A program made the translations under genes and the position numbers. The notes beneath the pieces were generated by a model, which was given only the letters and a program-made list of their open reading frames with translations, searched no databases and had not been told where the DNA came from. 64,000 nucleotides of DNA, from NCBI RefSeq assembly GCF_007830435.1, contig NZ_VLLC01000013.1, positions 50,222-114,221 of the forward strand. Reading direction: 5' to 3'. The stretch comes from Desulfobotulus alkaliphilus (GTDB taxonomy: Bacteria; Desulfobacterota; Desulfobacteria; Desulfobacterales; ASO4-4). Shown here piece by piece: positions 9,974 to 19,867 of this stretch (its first letter is position 1; the number at the start of each line of letters is the position of its first letter).

Positions 9974-10600
9974 TTGTCCAGATACCGCGGTTCCGTCTGT
10001 CGTATGTGCAGACGTGAAAACATGAAATTATTTCTTAAGGGTGATCGCTGCTTTTCGGACAAATGCAGCTTTGACCGTAGACCCTATGCTCCTGGTCAGC
10101 ATGGCCAGCGTCGGAGCAAGGTTTCAGATTATGGGATACAGCTTCGGGAAAAGCAGAAGGTCAAGCGCCTGTATGGGCTTTCTGAAAAACAGTTTCGTCT
10201 GACCTTCAGCAAGGCAGAACAGAAAAAGGGAATTACCGGCATCAATCTTCTGATGCATCTGGAATCCCGTCTGGATAACGTGGTTTACCGTATGGGTTTT
10301 GTGAATTCCCGTACCCAGGGTCGCCACTTTGTCCGTCATAACCATTTTTTAGTAAACGGTATCCGGGTGAACATCCCTTCCTATGTGGTTAAGGCCGGTG
10401 ATGTTATTGAAATCCGTGAAAAAAGCCGGAAGGTTCAGGCGGTGAGTGATGCCATGGACGCTGTGGTGCGTCGTGGTGTTCCCCAGTGGCTGGAGCTGGA
10501 TAAGGATGGATTTAAAGGGACGGTAAAATCTGCACCTGTTCGTGAAGATATTACACTGCCAATTCAGGAGCAGCTCATTGTTGAATTGTACTCCAAGTAG
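9974..10600 (+). CDS. rpsD: 30S ribosomal protein S4
   Basis: The 208-residue product starts at TTG 9974 behind AAGGAGG at 9962-9968. It begins [20 protein letters not shown] and carries four cysteines (C-x2-C ... C-x4-C) in the N-terminal region, the zinc-binding form of S4. S4 nucleates 30S assembly; in E. coli it also represses the alpha operon. The S4 RNA-binding domain ([14 protein letters not shown]) is present. Confidence 0.97.
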   Translation: MSRYRGSVCRMCRRENMKLFLKGDRCFSDKCSFDRRPYAPGQHGQRRSKVSDYGIQLREKQKVKRLYGLSEKQFRLTFSKAEQKKGITGINLLMHLESRLDNVVYRMGFVNSRTQGRHFVRHNHFLVNGIRVNIPSYVVKAGDVIEIREKSRKVQAVSDAMDAVVRRGVPQWLELDKDGFKGTVKSAPVREDITLPIQEQLIVELYSK

Positions 10601-10694
10601 GCCCCGTCATCCTCGGTCACATGACCGGGCGGGTAGGGCTGTTGCTTCCCGAACCGGATCGGGCATCCTCTGAACCGATTGGAGATAAGGCCAT

Positions 10695-11723
10695 ATGTCA
10701 TCGAACGAACTTATGTATGTTAACTGGACGGACATGATCAGGCCCGATAAAATCCAGGTGGAGACAACAGAAGAATACGGCAAGTTCGTATTCGAACCCC
10801 TGGAGCGAGGTTTCGGGACAACCATTGGTAATGCTCTGCGCAGGACGATTCTTTCTTCCCTCCATGGTGCTGCCATTGTGTCCGTTAAGTTCGAAGATGT
10901 GATGCACGAGTTCACGACGATTCCCCATGTGCTGGAAGATGTCAGTGAAATTATTTTTAACCTTAAGGAAGTCCGTCTGAGAACTGATGATCCTGACCCC
11001 CAGACCATACGCATTGATGTCTCTGAGGGAAAACGCATTACCGCTGGGGATATTATATCGGATAATGGCAGAATCACGGTTCTGAATCCCGATCACTATA
11101 TCGCTACCCTGAATCCGGGTGGTCGCCTGCAGATGGAAATGACGGTAAGGCTGGGTAAAGGGTTTGCCCTTGCAGCTTCCAATAAGGATCCCGATGCGCC
11201 TGTGGGGACACTGGCCATTGATTCTGTGTTTTCTCCCATACAGCGGGTTCGGTATACCGTAGGGAATGCGCGGGTTGGGCAAAAGACGGATTATGATAAG
11301 CTGACCCTGGAGGTCTGGACGGACCGCAGTGTTTCTCCCGAAGATGCCGTAGCCTATGCGGCAAAAATTCTCAAGGAGCAGTTGTCCGTATTCATTAACT
11401 TTGATGAAGAGGTTGTACCGGAAGCTTCCTATGTCGAGGAAGAAGAAAGTGGCAGCCGTGAATTCAATGAGCATCTGTACAGGAATGTAGATGAGCTTGA
11501 ACTCTCTGTCCGGAGTGCCAACTGTCTCAAAAATGCAAAAATACTTAAGATATGGCAGCTGGTGCAAAAGAGTGAAAATGAGATGCTCAAGACTAAAAAT
11601 TTCGGTCGCAAATCTTTGAATGAAATCAAGGAAGTCCTTACGGATATGGGATTGTCCCTGGGCATGAAGCTTGAGGGGTTTGTACCCTTTGAAGAAGATG
11701 CGGCTGAGGAAGACGACGAGTAG
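10695..11723 (+). CDS. rpoA: DNA-directed RNA polymerase subunit alpha
   Basis: The 342-residue protein has the alpha N-terminal assembly domain ([20 protein letters not shown]) and, after an acidic linker near residue 245, the C-terminal domain with helix-hairpin-helix ([20 protein letters not shown]) that binds UP elements and activators. It dimerises to start assembly of RNA polymerase. The C-terminus is acidic. The start at ATG 10695 follows GGAGA. Confidence 0.98.
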   Translation: MSSNELMYVNWTDMIRPDKIQVETTEEYGKFVFEPLERGFGTTIGNALRRTILSSLHGAAIVSVKFEDVMHEFTTIPHVLEDVSEIIFNLKEVRLRTDDPDPQTIRIDVSEGKRITAGDIISDNGRITVLNPDHYIATLNPGGRLQMEMTVRLGKGFALAASNKDPDAPVGTLAIDSVFSPIQRVRYTVGNARVGQKTDYDKLTLEVWTDRSVSPEDAVAYAAKILKEQLSVFINFDEEVVPEASYVEEEESGSREFNEHLYRNVDELELSVRSANCLKNAKILKIWQLVQKSENEMLKTKNFGRKSLNEIKEVLTDMGLSLGMKLEGFVPFEEDAAEEDDE

Positions 11724-11734
11724 GAGAGCGGAGC

Positions 11735-12124
11735 ATGCGACACAGAAAAGCAGGCGTAAAACTCAATCGCACATCCAGCCATCGGGATGCCATGTTCCGT
11801 AACATGGTTACGTCCATGATCAAGCACGGTCGTATTCGTACAACGGATGTGAAGGCCAAGGAATTGCGACGTTGGGTGGATAAGATGGTAACCCTGGCCA
11901 AGCGGGGAGATCTGCACGCAAGACGTCAGGCCCTTTCCGTTATTCGGGAAAAAAGTGTGGTTCATCAGCTCTTTGCCGAAGCACAGGATCGCTTCGGTCA
12001 CCGTGCCGGTGGCTATACCCGCATTATCAAGCTGGGTTACCGGGCTGGTGATGCTGCCCCCATGGCCCTGATTGAATTTGTGGATCCGGCACCTGTTGCT
12101 GCTGCAGAGGCGGCAGAAGCCTGA
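11735..12124 (+). CDS. rplQ: 50S ribosomal protein L17
   Basis: The 129-residue product begins [20 protein letters not shown], the L17 signature. L17 lies near the exit tunnel. It is the last gene of the operon, followed after ten bases by an intrinsic terminator. The C-terminus is alanine-rich. Confidence 0.98.
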   Translation: MRHRKAGVKLNRTSSHRDAMFRNMVTSMIKHGRIRTTDVKAKELRRWVDKMVTLAKRGDLHARRQALSVIREKSVVHQLFAEAQDRFGHRAGGYTRIIKLGYRAGDAAPMALIEFVDPAPVAAAEAAEA

Positions 12125-12133
12125 TGCTGGTTG

Positions 12134-12162
12134 AAAAAAGGCCGGTTTTTCCGGCCTTTTTT
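12134..12162 (+). terminator. Intrinsic terminator of the ribosomal operon
   Basis: A perfect 12-bp stem (AAAAAAGGCCGG / CCGGCCTTTTTT) with a TTTTT loop and a run of T lies ten bases after the rplQ stop. The A run also makes it usable in the other direction. Confidence 0.95.
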
Positions 12163-12242
12163 CATGTGTATTTTTTGTTTACTGATGGTATCGTGCAGTC
12201 TTTGGGACTGGCAGGATATTTTTTTATGGGCTGGTTACAGCG

Positions 12243-12277
12243 AAGGTGCCTTTCCCTGATGGAAAGTGCACCTTTTT
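12243..12277 (+). terminator. Second hairpin with T run before pstS
   Basis: A 13-bp stem with one bulge (AAGGTGC plus CTTTCC against GGAAAG plus GCACCTT) is followed by TTTTT. The region 12163-12410 holds no gene; this hairpin may be a back-up terminator or end a short untranslated transcript. I see no convincing Pho box ahead of pstS. Confidence 0.6.
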
Positions 12278-12410
12278 GTATGGTTTTTGTTTAACCTCAT
12301 AAAAAGTAAATTTCCCCCTAATCTTTCCTGAACAATTCCCCCCTATCTTCGTTTCCAGTGATGCGCTGACACCCACTTCGGTGTTTCGTTAAAAAATCAA
12401 TTAAGGAGAA

Positions 12411-13232
12411 ATGAAGATGCTGAGAAAAGCCGGTCTTTTTTTTGCTGCCCTTGCCTTCCTCTGTATGGGAAGTGGCGCTGCCTTTGCTGAAAGGCTTTCC
12501 ATTAACGGTTCAACAACCGTGCTCCCGGCAGCCCAGAAGCTTGCGGAAGCCTTCATGAAGGTTCGTCCTGACGTGGCGGTCTCCGTTGCGGGCGGGGGCT
12601 CAGGCAATGGCATCAGGGCTATTGTTGATGGAACTTCCCATGTTGGTAATTCCTCCCGTTTTATAAGAAGCAGTGAAGTAAAAATGGCTGTGGAAAGGAA
12701 TACTTATCCGGTTCCCTTCCGTATTGCCCTGGACTGTATCGTGCCTGTCGTTCACCCGGACAATCCCGTCACAAATCTCACGCTGGATCAGTTGAGGGAC
12801 ATGTACACGGGCAAAATCCGCAACTGGAAAGAGGTTGGTGGAAAGGATATGCGTGTGGTGGTTGTTTCCAGAGATTCTTCATCGGGTACCTTTGAAACCT
12901 GGGGTGATCTTGTGATGAACAAACAGCGTGTGGTGCCCAGTGCATTGACAGTTCCGTCCAATGGCGGTCTGGTTCAGGCTGTTACCACAACACCTGGCGC
13001 CATTGGCTATATTGCTTTAGGTTATGTGAATCAGGATGTGAAAATGGTTTCCGTGGACGGGGTTATGGGCAGTGAGGAAAATACCATCAGTGGCCGCTAC
13101 CCCATTTCAAGGCCTCTGTTCATGTTTACCCGAGGCTGGCCAGAGGGAGTGACGCTGGATTTTATCAATTTTGTTTTTTCCAGAAAGGGACAGGAAGCCG
13201 TAAGGGCTTCCGGGAGCATACCGGTTTACTAA
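12411..13232 (+). CDS. pstS: Phosphate ABC transporter, periplasmic phosphate-binding protein
   Basis: The 273-residue protein has a Sec signal peptide (hydrophobic residues 8-24, cleavage after AAFA). It carries the PstS-type phosphate-binding segments SINGSTTVLPAAQKLAEAF near the mature N-terminus, GGGSGNGIRAIVDGTSHVGN and SRDSSSGTFETW. It binds phosphate in the periplasm for PstCAB. AAGGAG lies at 12402. It is separated from pstC by a strong terminator, so it can be made in excess of the membrane complex, as is common. Confidence 0.95.
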   Translation: MKMLRKAGLFFAALAFLCMGSGAAFAERLSINGSTTVLPAAQKLAEAFMKVRPDVAVSVAGGGSGNGIRAIVDGTSHVGNSSRFIRSSEVKMAVERNTYPVPFRIALDCIVPVVHPDNPVTNLTLDQLRDMYTGKIRNWKEVGGKDMRVVVVSRDSSSGTFETWGDLVMNKQRVVPSALTVPSNGGLVQAVTTTPGAIGYIALGYVNQDVKMVSVDGVMGSEENTISGRYPISRPLFMFTRGWPEGVTLDFINFVFSRKGQEAVRASGSIPVY

Positions 13233-13259
13233 ACCCTTTGGTTCTTTAATATGAAAGAT

Positions 13260-13300
13260 ACGGTGTGTGAGGATATGGTCAGGCACACACCGTTTTTTTT
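13260..13300 (+). terminator. Terminator between pstS and pstC
   Basis: A perfect 10-bp stem (ACGGTGTGTG / CACACACCGT) with a 14-base loop is followed by eight T. It should cut most pstS transcripts and give a steep expression difference between pstS and pstCAB. Confidence 0.9.
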
Positions 13301-13323
13301 ACATTCTTCATAAGGAAATTGGC

Positions 13324-14217
13324 ATGGCAGTTTTACGCAATAGGACGGAAAAAGCGATTCACTGGCTTTTTTTGGGTATTGCCACGGTTTCCATCGGTAT
13401 TCTTGTTTTGATTATGTTTTTTTTGTTTCAAGAGGGTCTGCCTATTTTCAAGACTGTTACGTTGCAGGAGTTTGTCATGGGTCATTACTGGTACCCGACG
13501 GATGATCCTGCGGACTTTGGCATCTTTCCCCTCATTGTCGCCTCCCTTTTCGTGACACTGCTTTCCGCTGTGATTTCCATTCCGCTGGGGGTGATGACGG
13601 CGGTTTATCTTTCGGAAATTGCATCCAGAAAGATTGCGGAGCTGGTAAAACCCGTTGTGGAGCTTCTGGCCGCCCTTCCCAGTGTGGTCATTGGTTTTTT
13701 CGGTATGGTGCTGGTGGGGCCTTTTCTCCAGAAAACATTTGGTATTCCAATTGGTCTGAATCTATTCAATGCTGGTCTGATGCTGGCTTTCATGTCTATT
13801 CCCACCATCTGTTCCATTGCCGAAGACGCCCTGTATTCCGTTCCAAATTCCTTAAGGGAAGCCTCCCTTGCCCTGGGGGCTACAGAGCTGGAAACCATCG
13901 TCAAGGTGATTGTTCCTGCAGGGCTTTCTGGAATATGTACGGCCATTATTCTGGGGATGAGCCGGGCCATTGGTGAAACCATGGTGGTTCTCATGGTGGC
14001 GGGCGGGGCTGCCATGCTTCCGGGATCCATTTTTGATCCCGTTCGGCCCATGCCCGCAAGTATTGCAGCGGAAATGGCCGAGGCTCCCTTCAGGGGGGAA
14101 CACTACCATGCCCTTTTTGCCATTGGTATCGTACTTTTTCTTTTTACCTTGGCCTTTAACCTGGTGGCGGATCAAATTGCGCAGCGTTACAGGCAGAGCG
14201 GGGAGGCTTCATTATGA
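13324..14217 (+). CDS. pstC: Phosphate ABC transporter permease PstC
   Basis: The 297-residue permease has six hydrophobic segments and the binding-protein-dependent transport loop EASLALGATELETIVKVIVP that meets the ATPase. The ATG at 13324 (MAVLRNRTEKAIHW) is chosen because AAGGAAA lies just upstream and the longer frame from 13267 would start inside the terminator. It forms the membrane channel with PstA. Its stop overlaps the pstA start (ATGA). Confidence 0.93.
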   Translation: MAVLRNRTEKAIHWLFLGIATVSIGILVLIMFFLFQEGLPIFKTVTLQEFVMGHYWYPTDDPADFGIFPLIVASLFVTLLSAVISIPLGVMTAVYLSEIASRKIAELVKPVVELLAALPSVVIGFFGMVLVGPFLQKTFGIPIGLNLFNAGLMLAFMSIPTICSIAEDALYSVPNSLREASLALGATELETIVKVIVPAGLSGICTAIILGMSRAIGETMVVLMVAGGAAMLPGSIFDPVRPMPASIAAEMAEAPFRGEHYHALFAIGIVLFLFTLAFNLVADQIAQRYRQSGEASL

Positions 14218-15140
14218 AAGATTCGTCCGAAGAGTCCCTTTCTGGTGAAAATGGGCGGATAACAGGGATTTTTGATAAAGGCGCTGGCCTTAATGTAAGA
14301 CGCAGAATTCAGACACTGTGGTTCACATTATTCCGGGGTGCAGCCCTGGTCAATGGCTTTGCCCTCGGCCTTATCCTTTTTTTCATGCTTTCCCGGGGTT
14401 GGCAGGCCATTTCATGGGAGTTTCTCACCCAGCCTCCCAGGGACTCAATGACAGCGGGGGGAATTCTCCCCTGTATCATCGGTACCCTTGGCTTGGCTCT
14501 GGGGGCCATTGCCGTGGCACTGCCCATTGGCGTGGCCTCGGCCGTCTATCTCAATGAGTATGCCAGTTCAGGGAAAATCACACGCATCATCCGTCTGGGT
14601 ATCAGCAACCTTGCAGGTGTTCCTTCGGTGGTTTTCGGGCTTTTTGGTCTGGCTTTCTTCTGTATTATCCTGGGTATGGGAGTAAGTCTTGCCGCAGGTG
14701 CCCTTACTCTGGGTGCCATGACACTGCCCGTGATCATTGGTGCCACGGAAGAAGCCCTGAAATCCGTTCCCGATACCTACAGGGAAGCCTCACTGGGGCT
14801 TGGGGCCACAAGGTGGCAGACCATCTGGCGGGTGGTTCTGCCTTCTGCGCTGCCGGGCATACTCACGGGAGCCATCCTTGGGATCAGCCGGGCAGCAGGC
14901 GAGACGGCACCCATCATGTTCACGGCAGCGGTTTTCTTTACACCGAAGATTCCTTCTTCCATTATGGATGAGGTAATGGCCCTGCCCTATCATATCTATG
15001 TTCTGGCAACGGCTGGTACCAGCATCGAACAGACCCGTCCCCTGCAGTATGGAACGGCCTTGGTGCTCATTGCCCTTGTGCTGGGCATGAACCTTGTGGC
15101 GATTATTTACCGTTCGAAGCTGCGTAAAAAAATGCGTTGA
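14214..15140 (+). CDS. pstA: Phosphate ABC transporter permease PstA
   Basis: The 308-residue permease overlaps pstC by four bases, a sign of coupled translation. After a hydrophilic N-terminal stretch of about 30 residues it has six hydrophobic segments. The EAA-type loop (REASLGLGATRWQTIWRVVL) contacts PstB. It is the second channel subunit. Confidence 0.95.
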   Translation: MKDSSEESLSGENGRITGIFDKGAGLNVRRRIQTLWFTLFRGAALVNGFALGLILFFMLSRGWQAISWEFLTQPPRDSMTAGGILPCIIGTLGLALGAIAVALPIGVASAVYLNEYASSGKITRIIRLGISNLAGVPSVVFGLFGLAFFCIILGMGVSLAAGALTLGAMTLPVIIGATEEALKSVPDTYREASLGLGATRWQTIWRVVLPSALPGILTGAILGISRAAGETAPIMFTAAVFFTPKIPSSIMDEVMALPYHIYVLATAGTSIEQTRPLQYGTALVLIALVLGMNLVAIIYRSKLRKKMR

Positions 15141-15189
15141 GAATGAAGGCAATAGTTTTTTACAGGTATGGTGAGATAAAGGGTGGGCC

Positions 15190-15951
15190 ATGGAAAAAAA
15201 ATGGAAAATGCAGGCAAAGGGTCTGAATTTTTACTACGGTAATTTTCAGGCACTTTACGATATTGAGCTGGGATTCAGGGAGAGGGATGTGACGGCGCTG
15301 ATCGGCCCCTCGGGCTGTGGAAAAAGTACCTTCCTGCGTTGTCTGAACCGGATGAATGACCTGATTCCCATCAGTCGGGTAGAGGGAGAAGTTTTGCTGG
15401 ATGACAAAAATATTTATGCCCCTTCCGTGGATGTGGTCCGTATCCGGAGGAGAATCGGCATGGTTTTCCAGAAACCCAACCCCTTCCCAAAAACGATTTT
15501 TGAGAATGTGGCTTACGGACTGCGGGTGAATGGGGTCCGGGATAAAAATATCATTGCAGGTCAGGTGGAAAAAAGCCTTCGTCAGGCAGCCCTCTGGGAA
15601 GAAGTGAAGGACAGACTCCATGAGTCTGCTCTGGGAATGAGCGGCGGTCAGCAGCAGCGTCTTTGCATTGCAAGGGCCCTTGCGGTGGAGCCGGAAGTGC
15701 TGCTCATGGATGAACCTGCCTCTGCCCTGGATCCTCTGGCAACCCAGAAAATCGAAGAGCTGATCCATGAGCTGAAAAGATTTTACTCCATCATCATTGT
15801 GACCCACAATATGCAGCAGGCGGCCCGGGTATCCGATACAACGGCTTTTTTTTACATGGGCCGTATTATTGAGGTGGGTGAGACGGATACAATTTTTACC
15901 AATCCGAAGAACAGACAAACCGAAGAATATATCACCGGCCGTTTTGGCTGA
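15190..15951 (+). CDS. pstB: Phosphate ABC transporter ATP-binding protein PstB
   Basis: The 253-residue ATPase has Walker [10 protein letters not shown] near residue 38, the ABC signature MSGGQQQR, Walker [12 protein letters not shown] and the switch histidine in VTHN. It energises PstCA. The sequence matches the conserved PstB family ([24 protein letters not shown]). It lies 49 bases after pstA and 18 bases before phoU. Confidence 0.97.
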   Translation: MEKKWKMQAKGLNFYYGNFQALYDIELGFRERDVTALIGPSGCGKSTFLRCLNRMNDLIPISRVEGEVLLDDKNIYAPSVDVVRIRRRIGMVFQKPNPFPKTIFENVAYGLRVNGVRDKNIIAGQVEKSLRQAALWEEVKDRLHESALGMSGGQQQRLCIARALAVEPEVLLMDEPASALDPLATQKIEELIHELKRFYSIIIVTHNMQQAARVSDTTAFFYMGRIIEVGETDTIFTNPKNRQTEEYITGRFG

Positions 15952-15969
15952 TGGGAAAAGGGGTTGTAC

Positions 15970-16629
15970 ATGGGTTTATTTCTGCATCATGAACTGGAGC
16001 GGCTGAAAAAAAATCTTCTCTCCTTAGGAACCATGGTAGAAGACCGGGTACATACGGTCTGTTCCGCCATGGCTGCCATGGATTCTGAGATGGCCAGATT
16101 TGTTGTGGAGTCGGACCATGAAATCGATGATATGGAAGTGGAGATAGAAGAGGAATGCCTTAAGATCATCGCTTTGTATCAGCCCGTTGCCGTGGATCTG
16201 CGCTTTCTTGTCTGCGTGATTAAAATCAATAATGATCTGGAACGTATCGGAGATCTGGCCGTTAATATCGGCCGAAGGGTCATGACCATGGCTGCCAGAA
16301 GGGCCATGCCCTTTTACGATTATTCAGAAATGTCCGCCAAGGTGGGGCTGATGCTTAAAAAAAGTCTCGATGCCTTTGTTAACATGGATGCTTCCCTTGC
16401 CAATGCGGTGCGTGCCATGGATGATGAGGTGGATATCATGAATACGCAGGTGTATGGCCGGGTCAAGGAAAGGATTCGGGAAACCCCCGATGATGTTGCC
16501 TATCTGATCAATATGTTTCTGATTTCACGTCATCTGGAACGTATGGCGGATCATGCCACAAACATTGCCGAAGAGGTGATTTATGTGATTGAAGGGCAGA
16601 TTGTCCGCCACAGCCAGATCAAAGCATGA
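15970..16629 (+). CDS. phoU: Phosphate transport system regulator PhoU
   Basis: The 219-residue all-helical protein has two PhoU repeats with acidic metal-binding motifs (EIDDMEVEIEEECLKIIALY; NNDLERIGDLAVNIGRRV; SRHLERMADHATNIAEEV). It links Pst transport state to PhoR and restrains Pi uptake. An in-frame TTG at 15964 is possible; the ATG at 15970 (MGLFLHHELERLKKN) looks better. The phoB start lies ten bases past its end. Confidence 0.94.
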   Translation: MGLFLHHELERLKKNLLSLGTMVEDRVHTVCSAMAAMDSEMARFVVESDHEIDDMEVEIEEECLKIIALYQPVAVDLRFLVCVIKINNDLERIGDLAVNIGRRVMTMAARRAMPFYDYSEMSAKVGLMLKKSLDAFVNMDASLANAVRAMDDEVDIMNTQVYGRVKERIRETPDDVAYLINMFLISRHLERMADHATNIAEEVIYVIEGQIVRHSQIKA

Positions 16630-16639
16630 AAGGGTTGCA

Positions 16640-17338
16640 ATGGCAAAGGAACATATTCTTGTCGTGGATGATGAGGAGGATATCCTTGAACTCATCCGGT
16701 ATCACCTGAGCCGTGAGGGCTATGGTGTACTGCTGGCGGGAAGTGGTGAGGAAGCCCTGCGGCTGGTGCGGGACCATTCTCCGGATCTGATGGTGCTGGA
16801 TCTCATGCTTCCCGGTGTGGATGGCCTTGAAGTGACCCGCCGTATCCGCAGGCAGCCCGGAGATGCATCTCTGCCCATTGTCATGCTGACGGCCAAAGGG
16901 GAAGAGGCCGATGTGGTGGCGGGCCTTGAGCTGGGGGCGGATGATTATGTGACCAAGCCATTCAGTCCGAGGATTCTTCTGGCCAGAATCCGCTCCGTTC
17001 TCAGACGCAGAAAGCTGCTGGGCATGGAAAAGTCCCAGGAGGGGGAAAAACCCCTGGAAGCAGGTGGCCTTATCATCCATCCGGGTCGCCATGAGGTACT
17101 GGCAGATGGTGAACCTTTGTCTTTGACCTGGTCGGAATTTCAGATTCTTCATTTTCTTGCACGCCGTCCGGGCTGGGTGTTTACCAGAACCCAGATCGTG
17201 GATGCCATCCATGGTGATGATTATCCTGTGACGGACCGCAGCGTGGATGTGCAGATTGTCGGCCTGCGTAAAAAACTGGGGCCCCATGGAAAACGCATCG
17301 AAACGGTACGGGGTGTCGGCTATCGTTTCAGGGAGTAA
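16640..17338 (+). CDS. phoB: Phosphate regulon response regulator PhoB
   Basis: The 232-residue OmpR-family regulator has a receiver domain (residues 1-120; acidic pocket VDDEED, phosphorylated Asp in LDLMLPG, Lys in VTKPFSP) and a C-terminal winged helix (WSEFQILHFL; VDVQIVGLRKKLG). The ATG at 16640 follows AAAGGG; the longer frame overlaps phoU. It should be phosphorylated by the PhoR encoded five bases downstream and activate pst genes. Confidence 0.92.
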   Translation: MAKEHILVVDDEEDILELIRYHLSREGYGVLLAGSGEEALRLVRDHSPDLMVLDLMLPGVDGLEVTRRIRRQPGDASLPIVMLTAKGEEADVVAGLELGADDYVTKPFSPRILLARIRSVLRRRKLLGMEKSQEGEKPLEAGGLIIHPGRHEVLADGEPLSLTWSEFQILHFLARRPGWVFTRTQIVDAIHGDDYPVTDRSVDVQIVGLRKKLGPHGKRIETVRGVGYRFRE

Positions 17339-17342
17339 GGGC

Positions 17343-19115
17343 ATGATAAAAAAAAGAGCGCTTTTATGGCAGCTGTATCCCTCCTATTTTCTGATCATTC
17401 TTGTGGGACTTGTGGCGGTCAGCCTTTATTCCGCAGGAACCATGAAACAGTTTTTTATGGAAAATACCCAAAAAGAACTTGTTTCAAGGGCCCTGATCCT
17501 TAAACCAAAGATCCTTTCCCTGATAAAGGAAGGGAATTATAAGGAAGTTCAGCGCATATGCAAAGAGACAGGAGCGGCTTCTGAGACGCGTTTCACCGTG
17601 GTGCTGCCTTCGGGCCTTGTGGTGGGCGATACGGATGAAAATCCCATGGATATGGAAAATCACAGGGACAGGGTGGAGATTGTCAGGGCGGCTTCAGGCC
17701 TTACCGGGGTGGTTTCAAGGTATTCGGAAACGGTGAGCCAGTCCATGATGTATGTGGCCATTCCTTTGGAAAGCTCCGGAAATCTTAAGGCTGTTCTCAG
17801 GGCTGCCGTGCCGCTCACAGCCGTTGATGAGGCCGTTCTTGTCCTGCAGAAACGGATTTTTATCTGTGGTTTCCTTGTTCTTGTTCTTGCTGCTGGATTC
17901 TCATGGTTTTTGTCCAGAAAAATTGCAAACCCTTTGATTGCCCTGCGTGAAGGTGCCAATCGTTTTGCTTCGGGTGATCTTTCCCACAGGCTTTTTGTGC
18001 CCGATATTCAGGAGATGGCCGCCCTTTCAGATGCCATGAACCGGATGGCAGAGGATCTGGATCAGCGTATCCGTCTGGTGGTTCGCCAGCGCAACGAGCT
18101 GGAAGCCGTCCTTTCCAGTATGGAGGAAGGGGTGATTGCCCTGGATACTGAAGGGGCACTTTTACGCATGAATCAGGCCGCAGCCCGGATGTTTGGTGTG
18201 GATGCGGCGGCTTATCAGGGAAGAAATGTCCACGAGGTTGTAAGGAACCTTGAGGCTCTTCGTTTTGTGGACAAAGCCCTTGCCGCAGAGAGTTCCGTTG
18301 AAGCGGATATGGATCTTTATCAGTATGGGAAAAAGCTTGTCCATGCCCACAGCTCTCCTTTGAAGGATGCCGATGATCAGCGCATGGGAACCCTTTTTGT
18401 CATTCAGGATGTTACCCAGTTGCGCAGGCTGGAGCATATGCGTAAAGATTTTGTGGCCAATGTTTCCCATGAGCTGAAAACCCCCCTTACGGCAATTAAA
18501 GGGTTTGTGGAAACCTTAAGGGAGGATGGCAGCACCGATCCCGAAGAAGCCAAACGCTTCATGCATATCATAGACAGAAATGTGAACCGTCTGATTCTTC
18601 TGGTGGATGATCTTCTGAAATTATCCGCCATCGAGCAGGAGGCAGAAAACGAGGATCTCCTGCTGGAGGAAAAATCCCTTAAAGATGTACTTTCTGCGGC
18701 GGTTCAGCTCTGTACGCCAAGGATGGAGGAAAAGGGCATTGAGGGGGGGGGGGACTGTCCCGAAAGCCTCAAGGCAAGGATGGATTCCCATCTTATGGAA
18801 CATGCATTCGTCAATCTTCTGGACAATGCCCTTAAATATTCTTCCGATCAGGCAAGGGTCCATATCCATGCTGAAGAGAAGGATGCTTTTATATCCATTG
18901 CCTTTGCAGACAGCGGTCCGGGGATTCCTGAAGAGCATCTGCCCCGGCTTTTTGAGCGTTTTTACCGTGTTGACAAGGCCAGAACCCGCAGGCTTGGAGG
19001 AACCGGTCTGGGGCTTGCCATTGTAAAACATATCATGAATGCCCACGGTGGCAGGGTGGAGGTGCGCAGCCGTCCTGGGGAGGGAAGTGTTTTTACGCTT
19101 TTTCTGCCCCTTTAG
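17343..19115 (+). CDS. phoR: Phosphate regulon sensor histidine kinase PhoR
   Basis: The 590-residue membrane kinase has TM1 (residues 12-32), an extracytoplasmic domain of about 140 residues, TM2 (about 180-200), HAMP, a PAS domain ([19 protein letters not shown]), the HisKA box ([19 protein letters not shown] with the phospho-His) and HATPase boxes ([27 protein letters not shown]). The ATG at 17343 follows the phoB stop by four bases. An 11-base G run at 18743-18753 lies between HisKA and HATPase; the frame is open through it. Slippage there would destroy the kinase. Confidence 0.92.
   Translation: MIKKRALLWQLYPSYFLIILVGLVAVSLYSAGTMKQFFMENTQKELVSRALILKPKILSLIKEGNYKEVQRICKETGAASETRFTVVLPSGLVVGDTDENPMDMENHRDRVEIVRAASGLTGVVSRYSETVSQSMMYVAIPLESSGNLKAVLRAAVPLTAVDEAVLVLQKRIFICGFLVLVLAAGFSWFLSRKIANPLIALREGANRFASGDLSHRLFVPDIQEMAALSDAMNRMAEDLDQRIRLVVRQRNELEAVLSSMEEGVIALDTEGALLRMNQAAARMFGVDAAAYQGRNVHEVVRNLEALRFVDKALAAESSVEADMDLYQYGKKLVHAHSSPLKDADDQRMGTLFVIQDVTQLRRLEHMRKDFVANVSHELKTPLTAIKGFVETLREDGSTDPEEAKRFMHIIDRNVNRLILLVDDLLKLSAIEQEAENEDLLLEEKSLKDVLSAAVQLCTPRMEEKGIEGGGDCPESLKARMDSHLMEHAFVNLLDNALKYSSDQARVHIHAEEKDAFISIAFADSGPGIPEEHLPRLFERFYRVDKARTRRLGGTGLGLAIVKHIMNAHGGRVEVRSRPGEGSVFTLFLPL
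18743..18753 (+). repeat. Eleven-base G homopolymer inside phoR
   Basis: Eleven consecutive G encode part of IEGGGDC between the phosphoacceptor and ATP-binding domains of PhoR. Runs this long are prone to replication slippage and would shift the frame. Nine-G runs also occur at the ends of bioB (20833-20841) and hisH (39314-39322). Confidence 0.8.
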
Positions 19116-19195
19116 AAACTTGTATTCTCCGCCCATTGGGATATGATAGCCCTTTGTATGCCCTGAAGGCAGGGCGGAGAAAACAGACAGTTTCT
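19114..19195. repeat. Long interrupted palindrome after phoR
   Basis: Nested inverted repeats AGAAACT / AGTTTCT (19114-19120, 19189-19195) and TTCTCCGCCC / GGGCGGAGAA (19125-19134, 19172-19181), plus GGG/CCC inside, allow a long stem over the phoR-19222 gap. It could act as terminator, mRNA 3' end protector or processing site; it lacks a T run. Confidence 0.55.
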
Positions 19196-19221
19196 GACTC
19201 AAACAGGCGGGGCCGTGTCCC

Positions 19222-19830
19222 ATGGATCTTCAAGAGCTGAAGGAAAAATTTCAGAGTAAAGCCGTAGCGGATTTAAAAGACATCAATCTGGTTTTGAAGG
19301 CCACACCTTTTCTGGTGCGTGAGGTGATACGCCTGGAAGAGAGCCTTGCGGAATCGGAGCGGAGGGTTCAGCACCTTGCCGGTATGCTGAGGCGGAGTCC
19401 GCCGACCCACAGAACCGGGAAAAAAGATCTGGCTGCCTGGAAAATCTGGTTGGATGAAAGAAAAAATCGATTGTATATCCAGCTTTTCGGTAAGGTGGAA
19501 AAAAATTCCGGAAAACTCATATCCAATGCCATTTTATCGGTCATGGAGAATCTGCATCCGGGTTTCACAGTGGTTGTGGATCTGCGGAAAATGATTTCTG
19601 ATCTGGACTCAAGGGCCCGTTTTTATTTCCGCAAGACCGCCTATGCCTTCACCCAGATGCAGGCAGACCCCATTGTGCGGGTGATGGAAGATTCCCAGTC
19701 CATGCGGTTTCTTTTTGAGGATATGGCAAAATGCCCCGGCCCCCAGTCGGATGCGGATGTGCACAGGGTCAAAACCCTTGAGGAGGCGGATCGGCTTCTG
19801 GATAATCTGGGACGTCACCTGCGTTCTTAG
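19222..19830 (+). CDS. Uncharacterised protein with a possible STAS/SpoIIAA-like domain
   Basis: The 202-residue soluble protein is not a family I can name with certainty. Residues 1-55 are helical and charged. Residues 75-150 (DERKNRLYIQLFGKVEKNSG; GFTVVVDLRKMISDLDSRAR) have the strand-helix pattern of STAS-like domains used in partner switching, where a conserved Ser after the DL strand is phosphorylated; here an Asp/Ser pair follows. No signal peptide or membrane segment is seen. It stands alone between phoR and bioB, on the same strand. Confidence 0.5.
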   Translation: MDLQELKEKFQSKAVADLKDINLVLKATPFLVREVIRLEESLAESERRVQHLAGMLRRSPPTHRTGKKDLAAWKIWLDERKNRLYIQLFGKVEKNSGKLISNAILSVMENLHPGFTVVVDLRKMISDLDSRARFYFRKTAYAFTQMQADPIVRVMEDSQSMRFLFEDMAKCPGPQSDADVHRVKTLEEADRLLDNLGRHLRS

Positions 19831-19867
19831 GATGGATTTCAGGAATTTTTAATACAGGAGTACGGTT

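Noticed and set aside
12163..12410. Pho box ahead of pstS
   Set aside because: I could not find two CTGTCA-like half sites in proper spacing, so no site is claimed despite the Pho context.
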